Shown here one piece after another: positions 46,971 to 57,881 of a stretch of 64,000 nt of DNA. This DNA comes from Hemileia vastatrix (taxonomy: Eukaryota; Basidiomycota; Pucciniomycetes; Pucciniales; Zaghouaniaceae): contig JASXTE010000017.1 of NCBI GenBank assembly GCA_030280995.1, forward strand, positions 12,886,498 to 12,950,497. The letters are read 5' to 3'. Made by a program: the position numbers and the translations under genes. The notes under the pieces are model-generated. The model worked only from the letters and a program-made list of their open reading frames with translations, searched no databases and was not told the origin of the DNA. The first letter of the stretch is position 1. The number at the start of each line of letters is the position of its first letter.

Positions 46971-47751
46971 TGTCAAGGTACGCTTTTGGTCTAGAAGATT
47001 TAGTATGAAGTTTTACGAGGATTTTAAGGGTTAAAATGGATTCTCAACAACTTTGGTACATATTTCTTAATCTAAGTGATTTAATTACTCAAATAAAAGA
47101 GGTAGGATTAAAATATTGATATAATTTATAGATTAGAGTTACGTTATTGTAAATACTAATGTTATAGAATATAAGAATAAGTTTTGATGTTTGTAATTGT
47201 AATAAAATAATCTAGTAAAGGAATGAATAAAAAAACAAAAAGAGAGGCCTTATATAGGCAAAGGAGGGACAAGGCACGGCAATCAAATTCTGAAAATATT
47301 AGTATGAGAGAGAGAGAAAAAGAATATTCCAGAAGGAGTATTTTCAAATAATAAAGTTGTTCTAAAAAGAAGGCATCAAAAAGATGTATTTACAGAGTAT
47401 GTCAGAAATACATCAATTTATTTAATATTTACTGTAGAAGTCAATTCTAAATAAGAAATTTGAATTTTTGTATATATTTAATATTATTTTAATTTAAAAT
47501 CTATTTTTTAATATGAATCTTTATTTCTTCCAACCTGTCAAATGAGCACGGTGTTAGAGAAAAGATATAAGGGACAATTTTATATTTAATTTTAATTATT
47601 CATTTAATTTTATCATTCTGTAATTAGTTAATTTATTATAAGTAATTTTAATGTAACTAATTTATAATTAAATAATTAAAATGATAAGGTGCGGCTTCAT
47701 CCAGTAAATAATTAATTATTTCACTGGGTAAGTCTAGTAGCCTGGCTGACA
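46971..47751 (-). repeat. Gypsy LTR2 (781 bp), shared middle LTR
   Basis: It serves as 5' LTR of copy 1 and 3' LTR of copy 2. At its left edge it agrees with LTR3 against LTR1 (extra T near 46979; C at 47051). From 47121 rightward it agrees with LTR1 against LTR3 at all differences I found (ten or more, including a roughly 19-bp insertion only in LTR3). It is therefore a mosaic with a switch between 47051 and 47121. The TATA-like box is at 47248-47258. Confidence 0.9.
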
Positions 47752-47786
47752 CTCCCTCACTCTAAAAAAAACAGTAAAAAAAAATG

Positions 47787-48725
47787 CTATGATTTTTTCT
47801 TTTTATACTTTTTTAGTAGAGTAGGAAGATTAGATATCTCCTTCCCAGGTATCCAAGAATCATATTCAGATGATTTATTCTTGAATCTCAATAAGTATTC
47901 TGTACCTTTTTCAGCAGTGACTATTCTGTCATTTAGAATTTTTTCAATTTCTGCTGTTTCAGTGATTTCATTTGGGGTTTTCTTTGGTCTACCCCTCATT
48001 TTTGGAAATAAATCACTATTGGATGTGTAAGGTTTCAAAAGAGTAATTGGAAAAACAGGATGTTTTCTGTCATATGGAGAATACAGAATAACTTCAACTG
48101 CATTATCTCCAATCATTCTTCTGACAACAAATGGACCAACAAACGGATCTTTTAATTTTTTATTACCTTGTAAGCTGAAGTGCACTGTAGAAATCAACAC
48201 TTCATCACCCTTTTTAATAGTGTATTCTTTATGGGATTTGTCCCATCTTTTCTTCCCATATTCAAATGATTTTTCAATACATTTTTGAGCATGATTTCTA
48301 CATAGTTGTTGCATTTGAAGAAAAGATTTTACACCAGGATGTATATCCAATTTAGGTATTTTGTTATTGAGAATTTGGGCAGGAGTATTTGGAACATATC
48401 CAAGCCAGAGCTCAAAAGGCTTTCTTTGAGTAACAGAATGAACAGTGCTATTATAAGCAAATTCTAACCCAGGAAGTAAGGTAACCCAATCATGAGTGAA
48501 TCTGTCATTATCTTTATACTCAAGGCCAAAGGCACAATATCTTCTTATCATGTCCTTTAAAGTCTGAATCATTCTTTCAGCTAAACCATCAGTCTGAGGG
48601 TGATTGGCAGTAGAAAGTTTCAGATCACAACCACAAACATCCATCAGAGACATCCAAAATTCAGAAGTAAATTTAGGGTCTCTGTCAGAGATTATGGCTT
48701 TAGGAAAACCAGCAGTATTAAACAT
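47787..48725 (-). pseudogene. Gypsy integrase C-terminal part, copy 2
   Basis: Its translation is identical to the fragment at 40442-41380: catalytic Asp14 and Glu50, the GPY/F module and the chromodomain-like tail. The same TGA (48732-48734) cuts it from the upstream piece. Confidence 0.9.
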
Positions 48726-48731
48726 ATGAGA

Positions 48732-49040
48732 TCACCATAAGAAAGCTAATTCTTTAGTGGAAACATCCTTGTGGGTAGGGATAAATTTACACATTTTTGT
48801 GAATCTGTCCACAATAACCCAACAAGAGTTATAACTGTCTTTACCAGCAATAGGTAATCCTGTTACAAAATCCATGTTTACTATTTGCCATGGAGCATCA
48901 GGAGGTTCAATATGTTGCATTAATCCTGCTCTTTTACCAGTTAATCTTTTTGATTTTTGGCAAGAATCACAAGATTCAACATATAATTTTGTGTCTTCAG
49001 ACATATTAGCCCACCAAGCAGTGTTTTTAATTCTGATCAT
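48732..49040 (-). pseudogene. Gypsy integrase N-terminal part, copy 2
   Basis: Identical translation to 41387-41695, with the CC half of the zinc domain (Cys24, Cys27) and catalytic Asp57. The ATGA overlap and the A6 frame break at the start, and the TGA at the end, are the same as in copy 1. Confidence 0.88.
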
Positions 49041-49684
49041 TGTTTTTTCAAGATCAAATGTCCAGCTAATATGTCATCATGACAAATTTTCAAGATGATT
49101 TCTTTCATAGAAGGAGGAATAACAGTAACATTACTCAACTTTCTTCTATAATATAGATATCCTTCATCAATTGAAAATTTACCTTTTTCCAAAGCTTTTT
49201 GGTACTTTGGTGGAAGGGTTTTAATTAATGCTTGTATTGAAGCATTCTTTGGATCATTTAATATGGTGCATAACTTTTTCAAGTCAGTGTCCTTATCATA
49301 TGATTCCAGAATAAGCTGTAATAGCTCTTCCTCCATATCAACCACATATATCCCATGTATATGAATAATTTTGTCCTCAGGATCATACGCAGGATTAGAG
49401 TCATTATTTGGCAAAGGTAACCTAGATAACATATCCACATTTGAGTGAACAATACCAGCCCTATGAATAATTGTCATTCTCCCTCTGTACTCTTGAACAG
49501 CCAGCTGCCATCTCAACATATGTCTGTTAGGTGTTTTCAAGTTTAAAAGGGATTTAACTGCACTGCAGTCAGTGACAAGTTCAAATTTCTGGTCATCTAG
49601 GTAATAATGAAGCTTTTCTAGAGCCCATACTATAGTTAAACACTCTAATTGAGTAGCACCATATTTCAATTCACTATTTCTCAA
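49037..49684 (-). pseudogene. Gypsy RNase H end and integrase zinc-domain start, copy 2
   Basis: Identical translation to 41692-42339, with RNase H Glu14 and Asp39 and the HH half of the integrase zinc domain. The -1 break that separates it from the RT ORF is also at the same base as in copy 1. Confidence 0.88.
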
Positions 49685-49707
49685 GGTTCTTGAAATATAA
49701 CAAATTA

Positions 49708-51930
49708 CTACTTCTGAAATTTATCATTCATCACTTGTTTTTGATGGAGGGCAGCACCAAGACCAATGAAACTGGCATCAGTGTACAAAAAAAATGGTTG
49801 ATTAAAGTCAGGTAAAGCAAGAATTGGTGCTGACATCAAACAGTGTTTCATAGTGTCAAAGGCTCTTTGTCTTTCACTATTCCAGACAAAAGCAACATGC
49901 TTTCTAGTTAATTGGGTAAGGGGTAAAGCTATGACTTGGTAATTTTTAATATACTGTCTATAGTATCCACACATTCCCAAAAAACTTTGGAGCTCTCTCA
50001 CTGTTGTAGGAGCCTTCACCTGTTGTATGGCTGCCACTTTGTTCTGGTCAACACATATCTGTAAGCCTGAAACAACATGACCAAGAACTTTTAAATAATG
50101 GAAACCAAATTTACATTTCTTCAAAGCAAGTGTCATATTTATTTCATCCATTTTCTGGAATACTTTACACAGGTGTTTAAGATGGTCCTCATATGTTTTT
50201 GAGAATATAATGATATCATCAATATAAACCATCAGCCATCCTTCAATTATCTCTTGATGGAATGTGTTATCCATTACTTTTTGGAAAACTGAAGGGGCAT
50301 TTTTAGGGCCAAATGGCATCCTAATATACTTATAAATACCCATATGAGTGGCAATCATCAGAAAGTTCTGAGAATTTTTCTCAACAGGTACCTGGTGATA
50401 TCCTTTATTACCATCCAAACAGCTGATATATTTAGCACCCTGTAAAGTAGCATGTATAGAGCTGATTCTAGGTAAAGGGTAGATATCATCAACAGTATAA
50501 GTGTTTAGTGCTCTATAATCACCACATAACCTGGCTTTATCTTTCTCATAAGAAATTAAGACAGGTGAGATAACACAATATTTAGGTGTTTCAACTATCT
50601 TTTCAATAATATTCATTTTTAAAAGGGTAGAGATATTGTCTTCAATATCTTTTCTCTTTGTGGGAGAAGCAGGATAAGGCTTCTTCTTTAAACTAGGTGG
50701 TATATCAGTTAATGGGCAAGACAATGAAAGGTTCATTTCCTCTTTAACTAATCCCAGTTCATGTGACCCATGAGCAAAGGCCATAGGAAAAGATTTTATC
50801 AAGTTAATGATGGAATCTTTATCCTCACCAGAAAGTTGTTCTCCAAAAGAAGCATTGTCAATTTCAGACATAAGGGCATGCATTTCCTTTGTAGATCTTC
50901 CTTTATATTGAACCACAGAATTACATGTGTTCAATTCTGGTTTTACTAATTTTTTAGGGGAGGAAATCTTAAATTTTCTCTTCCCATTCATCCCTATTGT
51001 GAAACATTGATTTGAGGGATCCAATTTTATGCCATACTTGGTTAAAATATCATTCCCTACAATAAACCAATTGCTTAAGTTATCATTCTTCATGACAACA
51101 AAATCACAAATAGCTCTTACAAAACCATTGTTATATTTAAAAAACACTGTGGCTTTGTACTTACCAATGGGGCATAAAACAGGGCCATACCCTCTCCAAT
51201 TTTCAGAAATGATAGGCATCAGTTTAGATTTATAGTCTTGATCTACTGAAGCAAGTGCTCTTTCAGATACTACACTTCCTCCAGCTCCAGAATCCAAAAC
51301 AACTTCAATGCTGGTTCCATTGATCAAGACTGGTGCCTTAAGAGGGGCAATAATAATTGAGCTATCCTCAATGTTCTTTATGATCTCAGCATCTTCAACT
51401 GTAGATAAATCATTATTATCAATTTCAATAGTATTTAAATAATGAATATCCTCTTCCAGCATCAAGATTTCTTGTTGAGATTCATATGAAATATTTCTGG
51501 CACAATCACTTGATGTATCATCCAGTACCACTGTGTCATCAGCATGTTCCTCTGTTTGTTCTACAAGATTTATCTTCTTGTCACAAACATGTACTTTCTG
51601 CCAAGGCTTGTTGCACTTGAAGCAAGTGTTTGTTGCATACTTCTTTGGTGCAACAGGGGCAGAAGGTTTACCAACCTTTTCCAGAGGTTTCTGTTGGTAA
51701 GTGGAGGGTTTCTCCAAAGGGGTCCTAGGAATGAATCTTCTGGCATCATACTTATTGTTTAGAAGTATCTTATTGCAAGTATTAATGAAAGAAGAGGGTT
51801 CTTTGGAGAACTCAGTCCTAGCCACTATCAAGTCTCTCAGAGACATTGGTAATTTATAGAGGATCCTTTCCTTCCATAAATCAAACTCCATATTTGGGTC
51901 CATCGCCCTTAAGATTTTTACAAGTTTCAT
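49708..51930 (-). CDS. Gypsy Gag end-protease-reverse transcriptase, copy 2
   Basis: Its translation is identical to the 740-codon ORF of copy 1: zinc knuckle 103-116, protease DSGAG 213-217, RT Asp506 and YIDD 569-572, RNase H Asp718. The start follows the same in-frame TAG, two codons before Met1. Perfect identity of two 2.2-kb ORFs, breaks included, indicates a recent DNA-level duplication or an assembly artefact and not two retrotransposition events. Confidence 0.9.
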   Translation of the reverse strand: MKLVKILRAMDPNMEFDLWKERILYKLPMSLRDLIVARTEFSKEPSSFINTCNKILLNNKYDARRFIPRTPLEKPSTYQQKPLEKVGKPSAPVAPKKYATNTCFKCNKPWQKVHVCDKKINLVEQTEEHADDTVVLDDTSSDCARNISYESQQEILMLEEDIHYLNTIEIDNNDLSTVEDAEIIKNIEDSSIIIAPLKAPVLINGTSIEVVLDSGAGGSVVSERALASVDQDYKSKLMPIISENWRGYGPVLCPIGKYKATVFFKYNNGFVRAICDFVVMKNDNLSNWFIVGNDILTKYGIKLDPSNQCFTIGMNGKRKFKISSPKKLVKPELNTCNSVVQYKGRSTKEMHALMSEIDNASFGEQLSGEDKDSIINLIKSFPMAFAHGSHELGLVKEEMNLSLSCPLTDIPPSLKKKPYPASPTKRKDIEDNISTLLKMNIIEKIVETPKYCVISPVLISYEKDKARLCGDYRALNTYTVDDIYPLPRISSIHATLQGAKYISCLDGNKGYHQVPVEKNSQNFLMIATHMGIYKYIRMPFGPKNAPSVFQKVMDNTFHQEIIEGWLMVYIDDIIIFSKTYEDHLKHLCKVFQKMDEINMTLALKKCKFGFHYLKVLGHVVSGLQICVDQNKVAAIQQVKAPTTVRELQSFLGMCGYYRQYIKNYQVIALPLTQLTRKHVAFVWNSERQRAFDTMKHCLMSAPILALPDFNQPFFLYTDASFIGLGAALHQKQVMNDKFQK

Positions 51931-51936
51931 TAAAAA

Positions 51937-53247
51937 CTAAATAGGTTTATCAGTAGAAGAGCTATATCTAGTTTCCTCATACTGCCTTTGTTGAGCCATT
52001 CTGAACTTGGAGCCACCAAATTGTGCTTTAATTAATTTCTTCCAATCCTCCCATGAGTAGTCATTCCCATCCAGGAGAACAGATTCATACCACATCAAGG
52101 CAACATTAGTGAACAAAGAAATTAACTTGGACACAATTTCCTCATCTGGGAGTTTGTAAGAATTTTTTAAGTTATCAATTCTGCAAATAAATTGTTGCCA
52201 ATCAGAGGAAGAATCACCATCAAATGTTGGGTACTGGTCAAGTTTTGGCCAATTCTTTTGATTTGAAGGGGTCTCCTTAGTACTAGCTTGTTTCTGAGTA
52301 AGAAGCAGCTGTAATTTCTCTAATTGTGCTGAAATCTCATTGTTTAATCCTTCTGTTGCTGATCCTGGTGCATCATCAGTTTTTGATGGAAACTCAGTGT
52401 TATCAACAGGTATTTCTGGAGCTATTTTTACTTTAGATGAACTAGCCACAGGTACTATTTGAGCATCCTGCACTATATGTTCCTTCACAGAAATGTCAGA
52501 ATATTTTTGGTCATTTAACAATGAGTTCAATTTTTCTTCAATGGTTGTTAGTCTTGTTTTCATTCTTGGAAGACTAGATAAACTCTCATTGATAGTTGCA
52601 AAAGATAATTGATTTTTATTTTGAAAAGATGACAAATGTTCATTCAATCTTTTCAGATTTATCTTATCTATCTCTACCTCCTGGCAACAGGCAGATACAG
52701 TATCTTTTAGTTTAGACAAATCATTTTTTATATTTTGCCATAAAGCAACTTTCTTTTCATGTGTTGCTTTGTAATGAGACAATTCATCAGAGACTCTCTG
52801 TGATTCACTTCTTAATGCTTGATAACCCTGATCAGTTAACAAACTATTATATCTCTGAGTCAATTGCATATTGTTCATTATATGATTTTGCTTGGAAATA
52901 ATATCTCTCAAGTGCTCATCATTAATTCTTGCTACATCTGGAGTGTTTCTCAATAAGGAAACTGAGTAACTTTCCAGACTCTCATAGAACTCAGGGTAAA
53001 GAGTTTCATCAATCACAGCCATATCAGGATTAATCATTGAGGTAGCAATTAAAAGTAAAGGATTTGATACATGAGTGATTTTTCTACTAGGATTTCTACT
53101 TCTTCCATCTCTACATCCTGTTTGGGGCAAGGATTTATTAGTTTGAGAAATTCTTCTTGTTAAAGGAGAACTTACTGAAGTAGGCTCATCATAATCAATT
53201 AAGTCTAGTTCTTCTTCATGTGCAGCAGAACCACTTTGGTCAGTCAT
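51937..53247 (-). CDS. Gypsy Gag N-terminal part, copy 2
   Basis: Its translation is identical to 44592-45902: acidic N-terminus, coiled coil at about 120-270, and capsid-like domain from about 340, cut by TAG at 51937-51939. LTR3 would be its promoter, since LTR3 is the true 5' LTR of the insertion. Confidence 0.88.
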   Translation of the reverse strand: MTDQSGSAAHEEELDLIDYDEPTSVSSPLTRRISQTNKSLPQTGCRDGRSRNPSRKITHVSNPLLLIATSMINPDMAVIDETLYPEFYESLESYSVSLLRNTPDVARINDEHLRDIISKQNHIMNNMQLTQRYNSLLTDQGYQALRSESQRVSDELSHYKATHEKKVALWQNIKNDLSKLKDTVSACCQEVEIDKINLKRLNEHLSSFQNKNQLSFATINESLSSLPRMKTRLTTIEEKLNSLLNDQKYSDISVKEHIVQDAQIVPVASSSKVKIAPEIPVDNTEFPSKTDDAPGSATEGLNNEISAQLEKLQLLLTQKQASTKETPSNQKNWPKLDQYPTFDGDSSSDWQQFICRIDNLKNSYKLPDEEIVSKLISLFTNVALMWYESVLLDGNDYSWEDWKKLIKAQFGGSKFRMAQQRQYEETRYSSSTDKPI

Positions 53248-53477
53248 TTTAAGATTTTACTGAAATGAAGAAGAGAGACAATACGATTAATTGGTCTTTC
53301 TTTTTGATTTTTATTTAAAATAAAATAAAATAAAAATAATAAAAAAAATCTTTTTTAGGATAAAAATCAACTGAATAAAATTAATTTATTAATTCAAAAA
53401 ATAATTTAAAACCAGTATTATAATATAATCAACTGTAGAAATAAATTAAAATTTTTATTAATACTTTTAATTAATTA

Positions 53478-53855
53478 TTTTCAGGATTTTAATCAACTAA
53501 TTTATTACCAGGACTTAATGTCAACTGAAGTAATTAAATATGAATCTTTATTAAAAATTTTTTTATTTAACTGATCACTTAACTACCAGGACTTAATGTC
53601 AACTGAAGTAATTAAATATGAAGTTTTATTTTAAAATTATATTAAACTGATCACTTAACTACCAGGACTTAATGTCAACTGAAGTAATTAAATATGAGTT
53701 TTATTAATTAAAAAAAATTTATTGAACTGCCAGGACTCAAAGTCAACTGAAGTAATTAAATATGAATTATTTATTAATTAAAAAAAATATTATTGTCAGG
53801 ACAATTTGTCAACTGGAACAATTAAAATTTAAATTAATCAGGACAAATGTCAACT
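53478..53855 (-). repeat. Leader repeats of gypsy, copy 2
   Basis: The same set as in copy 1: four main units of 68-78 bp (starts at about 53508, 53586, 53662 and 53730) and two worn ones. I see no base differences from copy 1. Confidence 0.85.
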
Positions 53856-54086
53856 GAAAAATTATAATAATTAATATTAAAATATAATTATTTTATTACT
53901 TCTGGGACTAAGAACACTTATTGCTCTATTATGGTCAACTAGGAAAAATAAAAAAAATATAATAATAAAAATAAATTCCAAATTACCAGACACCTCCCCC
54001 TGTAAAATGAGCAAATTAATGCCACTTACAGAGTGCTGAGTAAAAGGAAATACGTAGCAAATGAAGAGTGAAGAGTAACCCACAAA

Positions 54087-54315
54087 TAGTAATATCAATA
54101 ATTACCACGATATATACGACGTTTAGTCAGTATATGAACCTAAGTTTTGGAGTGCGGTTTAATTTCCGTTCACAGCAAGAACTTTTGTCACGTGACGTAT
54201 GATGTTCGTCGTTTTCTCGCCTCTCTTGTCCTTTACAGGTACTTGTACACCAGTGGTCCCTTCGATTAGGCCTCAATTAACGTTGCGCCGTCGATATTTC
54301 GGAAAGGTTCCCAAT
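54087..54315 (-). promoter_or_regulatory. CpG-rich leader and candidate primer binding site, copy 2
   Basis: As in copy 1: CpG-dense block, TCACGTGA palindrome, and candidate primer binding site TGGGAACCTTTCCGAAAT on the minus strand (54313 down to 54296), two bases from the LTR3 end. G at 54253 is the only internal difference from copy 1 that I found. Confidence 0.65.
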
Positions 54316-55116
54316 TGTCAAGGTACGCTTTTGGTCTAGAAGATTTAGTATGAAGTTTTACGAGGATTTTAAGGGTTAAAATGGATTCTCAACAACTTTG
54401 GTACATATTTCTTAATCTAAGTGATTTAATTACTCAAATAAAAGAGGTAGGATTAAAATATTGATTCTAATTTATAGATTAGAGTTACGTTATTGTAAAT
54501 ACTAATGTTATAGAATATAAGAATAAGTTTTGATGTTTGTAATTGTAATAAAATAATGTAGTAAAGGAATGAATAAAAAAACAAAAAGAGAGGCCTTATA
54601 TAGGCAAAGGAGGGACAAGGCACGGCAATCAAATTCTGAAAATAGTAGTATGAGAGAGAGAGAAAAAGAATATTCCAGAAGGAGTATTTTCAAATAATAA
54701 AGTTGTTCTAAAAAGAAGGCGTCAAAAAGATGTATTTACAGAGTATGTCAGAAATACATCAATTTATTTAATATTTACTGTAGAAGTCAATTCTAAATAA
54801 GAAATTTGAATTTTTGTATATATTTAATATTATTTGAATATTAAAATCTTATTTTAATTTAAAATCTATTTTTTAATATAAATATTTATTTCTTCCAACC
54901 TGTCAAATGAGCACAGTGTTAGAGAAAAAATATAAGGGACAATTTTATATTTAATTTTAATTATTCATTTAATTTTATCATTCTGTAATTAGTTAATTTA
55001 TTATAAGTAATTTTAATGTAACTAATTTATTATTAAATAATTAAAATGATAAGGTGTGGCTTCATCTAGTAAATAATTAGTTATTTCACTGGGTAAGTCT
55101 AGTAGCCTGGCTGACA
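54316..55116 (-). repeat. Gypsy LTR3 (801 bp), 5' LTR of the tandem
   Basis: The most diverged of the three. It has a roughly 19-bp insertion near 54836-54856 built from local sequence (GAATATTAAAATC) and several substitutions (for example at 54466-54468, 54557, 54645 and 54721). Its outer end ...GCCTGGCTGACA is followed by the TSD TATAT. The TATA-like box at 54593-54603 is intact. Confidence 0.9.
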
Positions 55117-57306
55117 TATATTCTTTTTAATTGAACATATTTATGACAAGTAATACAAAATTCTTAAAATAAATGTATTTTGAGTATTTTTTTAAATTAA
55201 TATTAAATAAAAAAATCTTTAATTTTATTTTATCATATTTTTATGTTCATTTTTTTTACATATGGTGTAGAATCAACTGTTCTAAACTTTTTTTTCAACC
55301 TAATACATACAAAAAAAAGACATGCAGTTTTCTTGTTATGCTTAAAATACTTTAAAAGAATAATTTTTTGCTTTTAATAAAAAATATCTACCACCTTCCA
55401 AGTATCACATTCTTTTTTTTAGATTTTCCTTTCTAAGTTTTTACAAAGCCTCAAGTGCCTAATTTGGATAATTTAAAAATATAAAAAAAATCATTCATTC
55501 AAATTTTAATAGATTTCAAACTTACAAACTTAATATTTCTTTATAATATTTTTTGTAAAGTTAAAATGTAGTCTTTTGTATTGAAATGTCAAGAGAATAA
55601 ATTCATTAAAGCATAGATTTATTTATAAAGGAACCAAAAAGATCTACCTAGCCTTATTTTTTCACAAAATAAAAAATTAATTTTCTGTTGTAGGTTAAAT
55701 AGTTTAATGACACATTATATATATATATGTTTACAATTGACATGAGAATTATAATGATAACATGGAATTTATAAATAATTAATTTGTGTTTTTTCACTTA
55801 AAAATAATGTGTGCACTGTGAGTTGCCAATCAAATTGGTCAACACACTTGTTCTGGAAAAACATATTCTGCACCTGCACTATTCTATTTAATTTACTACT
55901 CAAGACTAAGAAATTGAAATATTTTTTCTTTCTACTTATAATATTTTTGTAATTTCAGATTAATTAAAAATCAATTGTTACAATATTAACTTGTTTAATA
56001 GATATAATTATATATTCATTGTATCTTACTTCAAAATAAAATCCCACGCATAATAATCTCTCTGAACATAATAATAGGATGATAGAGGAAATTCCACTTT
56101 AATCCATCATTAATGTCCCTAAAAAATAACAAAAATTAAACTTTAAAAGATAAAAATAAGAATAATAATTTGTATAATCTGATGGGTACCCTCAGGTAAA
56201 CACTTTTGTTATCCTCAATTATTTAATTCATGCAAAATAAAGCATTCAGTTTAAATTTTTAAAGGATATTTTGTCATTTATATTATTTTTACCTTTGAAA
56301 TTTCATATTTTCTTCCATCATTTTTTTTTCAAAACACAAATTCACTGAGTAGCATTGAATTTTTATGACTCTTTTGAATCCCTGAACCAAATTAAAATAG
56401 GCTTACTGAATACTGGCTGATTGAATGAATAGTGCTTCAGAATTTCAAGTAAGTATTTTACTTCTAAATTATATCTGATACAATGATTATGTATTTAAGT
56501 ACTTATTTTAATCTTAAAAATATAAATATTAATTTTTTCACTGCTTTTATCCTTTTTATTCATTTATAACATTTATAAGGAAGATAGGATCCTGATACTA
56601 GAGGAATTTAAATTTATTTAAGATGCATAATCACATTCTGTTAATTTTTAATTATTTTAGAAAAGGAGAAGTGAAAGTGTCTCATTGAGTCAATTTTTTT
56701 TAAAAAAAAACATTGCTATGTTTTATTTTTATGGTTATGTGTATTTAATACAGTATGCTAAATTATAATATTTGAGAGTAAGTATTTTTATTTTTTTAGA
56801 AATATAATTTATTTAAATATAAAATAAATTCATGCACCAGCTAAAAATTCCTTTAATACATCTAAGAAAACTTCATTCTGTATAGTATCATCAATAAGAT
56901 TGAAGATTTGGATTCTGAAAAAATGGATTATTAATCAAGAATTTACTGGTGTTTTTTAATGTTCTCAGTAATATTTACTAAATTTATTACAAATTTTAAA
57001 AGTACTTCTCATTAAAGATATAAAGTAATTTTATGTCTTCTTATTCTTCAACTTTAATTCAAAAAGATGATCAAAATACTTTTCATCAAAAAGGTATTTT
57101 TGATTGAGAATATTGTTAGTATCTCCTTATTCTGATTTAAATGAGCTTTGAATACACTTTCATAATGTTTTCAATAAAGACTCATCCATCCTTGGTCAAT
57201 ATTTCAAGATGAGTTCAAGGTAAAGCTTGGTTTGATTTCATCCTGAGTTCCATCTGACATCAAGTTAAGGACTTGCTAACAAGTCCCTTACAAATATTGA
57301 GTGGTG
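55117..57306. other. Right half of CACTA-like copy B, no gene
   Basis: AT-rich, non-coding part of element B from the gypsy TSD to its right terminus. The last 120 bp carry GAGTTC and TTCCATCTGACA-type subterminal repeats before the palindrome and terminus. Small open frames here are compositional. Confidence 0.65.
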
Positions 57307-57309
57307 AAA

Positions 57310-57880
57310 AATGTAATAAAAATAAGAAAGTATATAAAGAAAAAAATAATAATAGAAAAAGGAAAATATGTACCAATCTTGTGCCAAAAAAGGGGAGTAA
57401 GGGGGGGAAATGTGTGCAAGGCATGGGATGAGTGGGGTCAGTTAAGGCATCAGCACAAATTGCAGAAAATAAAAGGCTAATTTAATGGATTCTATTCATT
57501 TTGTAGAAGATAGACATTATTTTAAATTATGTTTAAAATTTTTCAATGCATAATAAAAAGTATAAATTTATTTGCAACCTGTAAATACCTACATACATCC
57601 TAGAAAAAATGTGCCAAAAGATTAAAAATTAAGCAAAAAAAGTTGTAAGACTTCATTTTGGTTTCCAAATGAATTTTAAAAATACCAGCCTGCTTAAACT
57701 TGCTGCGAGTGTAATTATCATAATTGCAGAAACTAAAGTTACTGCAAGAAAAATTTGGAAACTTTATTTTTTTTTCTATCAGTCAGGAAAACCTGATTTG
57801 TTGAACTTTTATTTTTTTTTAAAATTTAACCAAGTCACTGAAAGTGTCTTCAGTCACATATTTCATGTTTTTATATTTTG
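57310..57880. other. Unassigned segment, no gene
   Basis: No clear gene or terminus. It contains a short G-rich stretch near 57389-57440. Toward 57800 CAGTCA and CAGCC-type motifs appear that recur in the hairpin cluster to the right. The 75-residue frame at 57669-57896 overlaps the first hairpin and is unconvincing. Confidence 0.4.
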
Positions 57881-57881
57881 G

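Larger units (their letters stand above)
39627..55116 (-). mobile_element. Ty3/gypsy retrotransposon in tandem: three LTRs, two internal regions
   Basis: The whole block is bounded by one TSD, TATAT (39622-39626 and 55117-55121), so it descends from one insertion. In plus-strand order it is LTR1 (39627-40406), internal 1, LTR2 (46971-47751), internal 2, LTR3 (54316-55116). Transcription sense is minus. The repeat period is 7345 bp. The two internal regions give identical protein translations, and I found a single base difference in the leader (A at 46908, G at 54253). The coding order Gag-PR-RT-RH-IN with a chromodomain-like tail is Ty3/gypsy. Both copies share the same breaks. Confidence 0.92.
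37270..57306 (+). mobile_element. 4.5-kb non-autonomous CACTA-like element, copy B (split by gypsy)
   Basis: The left end, CTTTGCAATATGGGGGG, is a worn form of CACTATGCAATAT. The right end reads GGACTTGCTAACAAGTCCC and then CAAATATTGAGTGGTG. A 3-bp TSD AAA is possible (37267-37269, 57307-57309) if two bases of the left terminus were lost. Without the gypsy tandem and its TSD the element is about 4540 bp, like copies A and C. The left 350 bp match copy C (CATATCTAATTGAGCACA) and the right end matches copy A. No transposase frame is visible. Confidence 0.75.
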
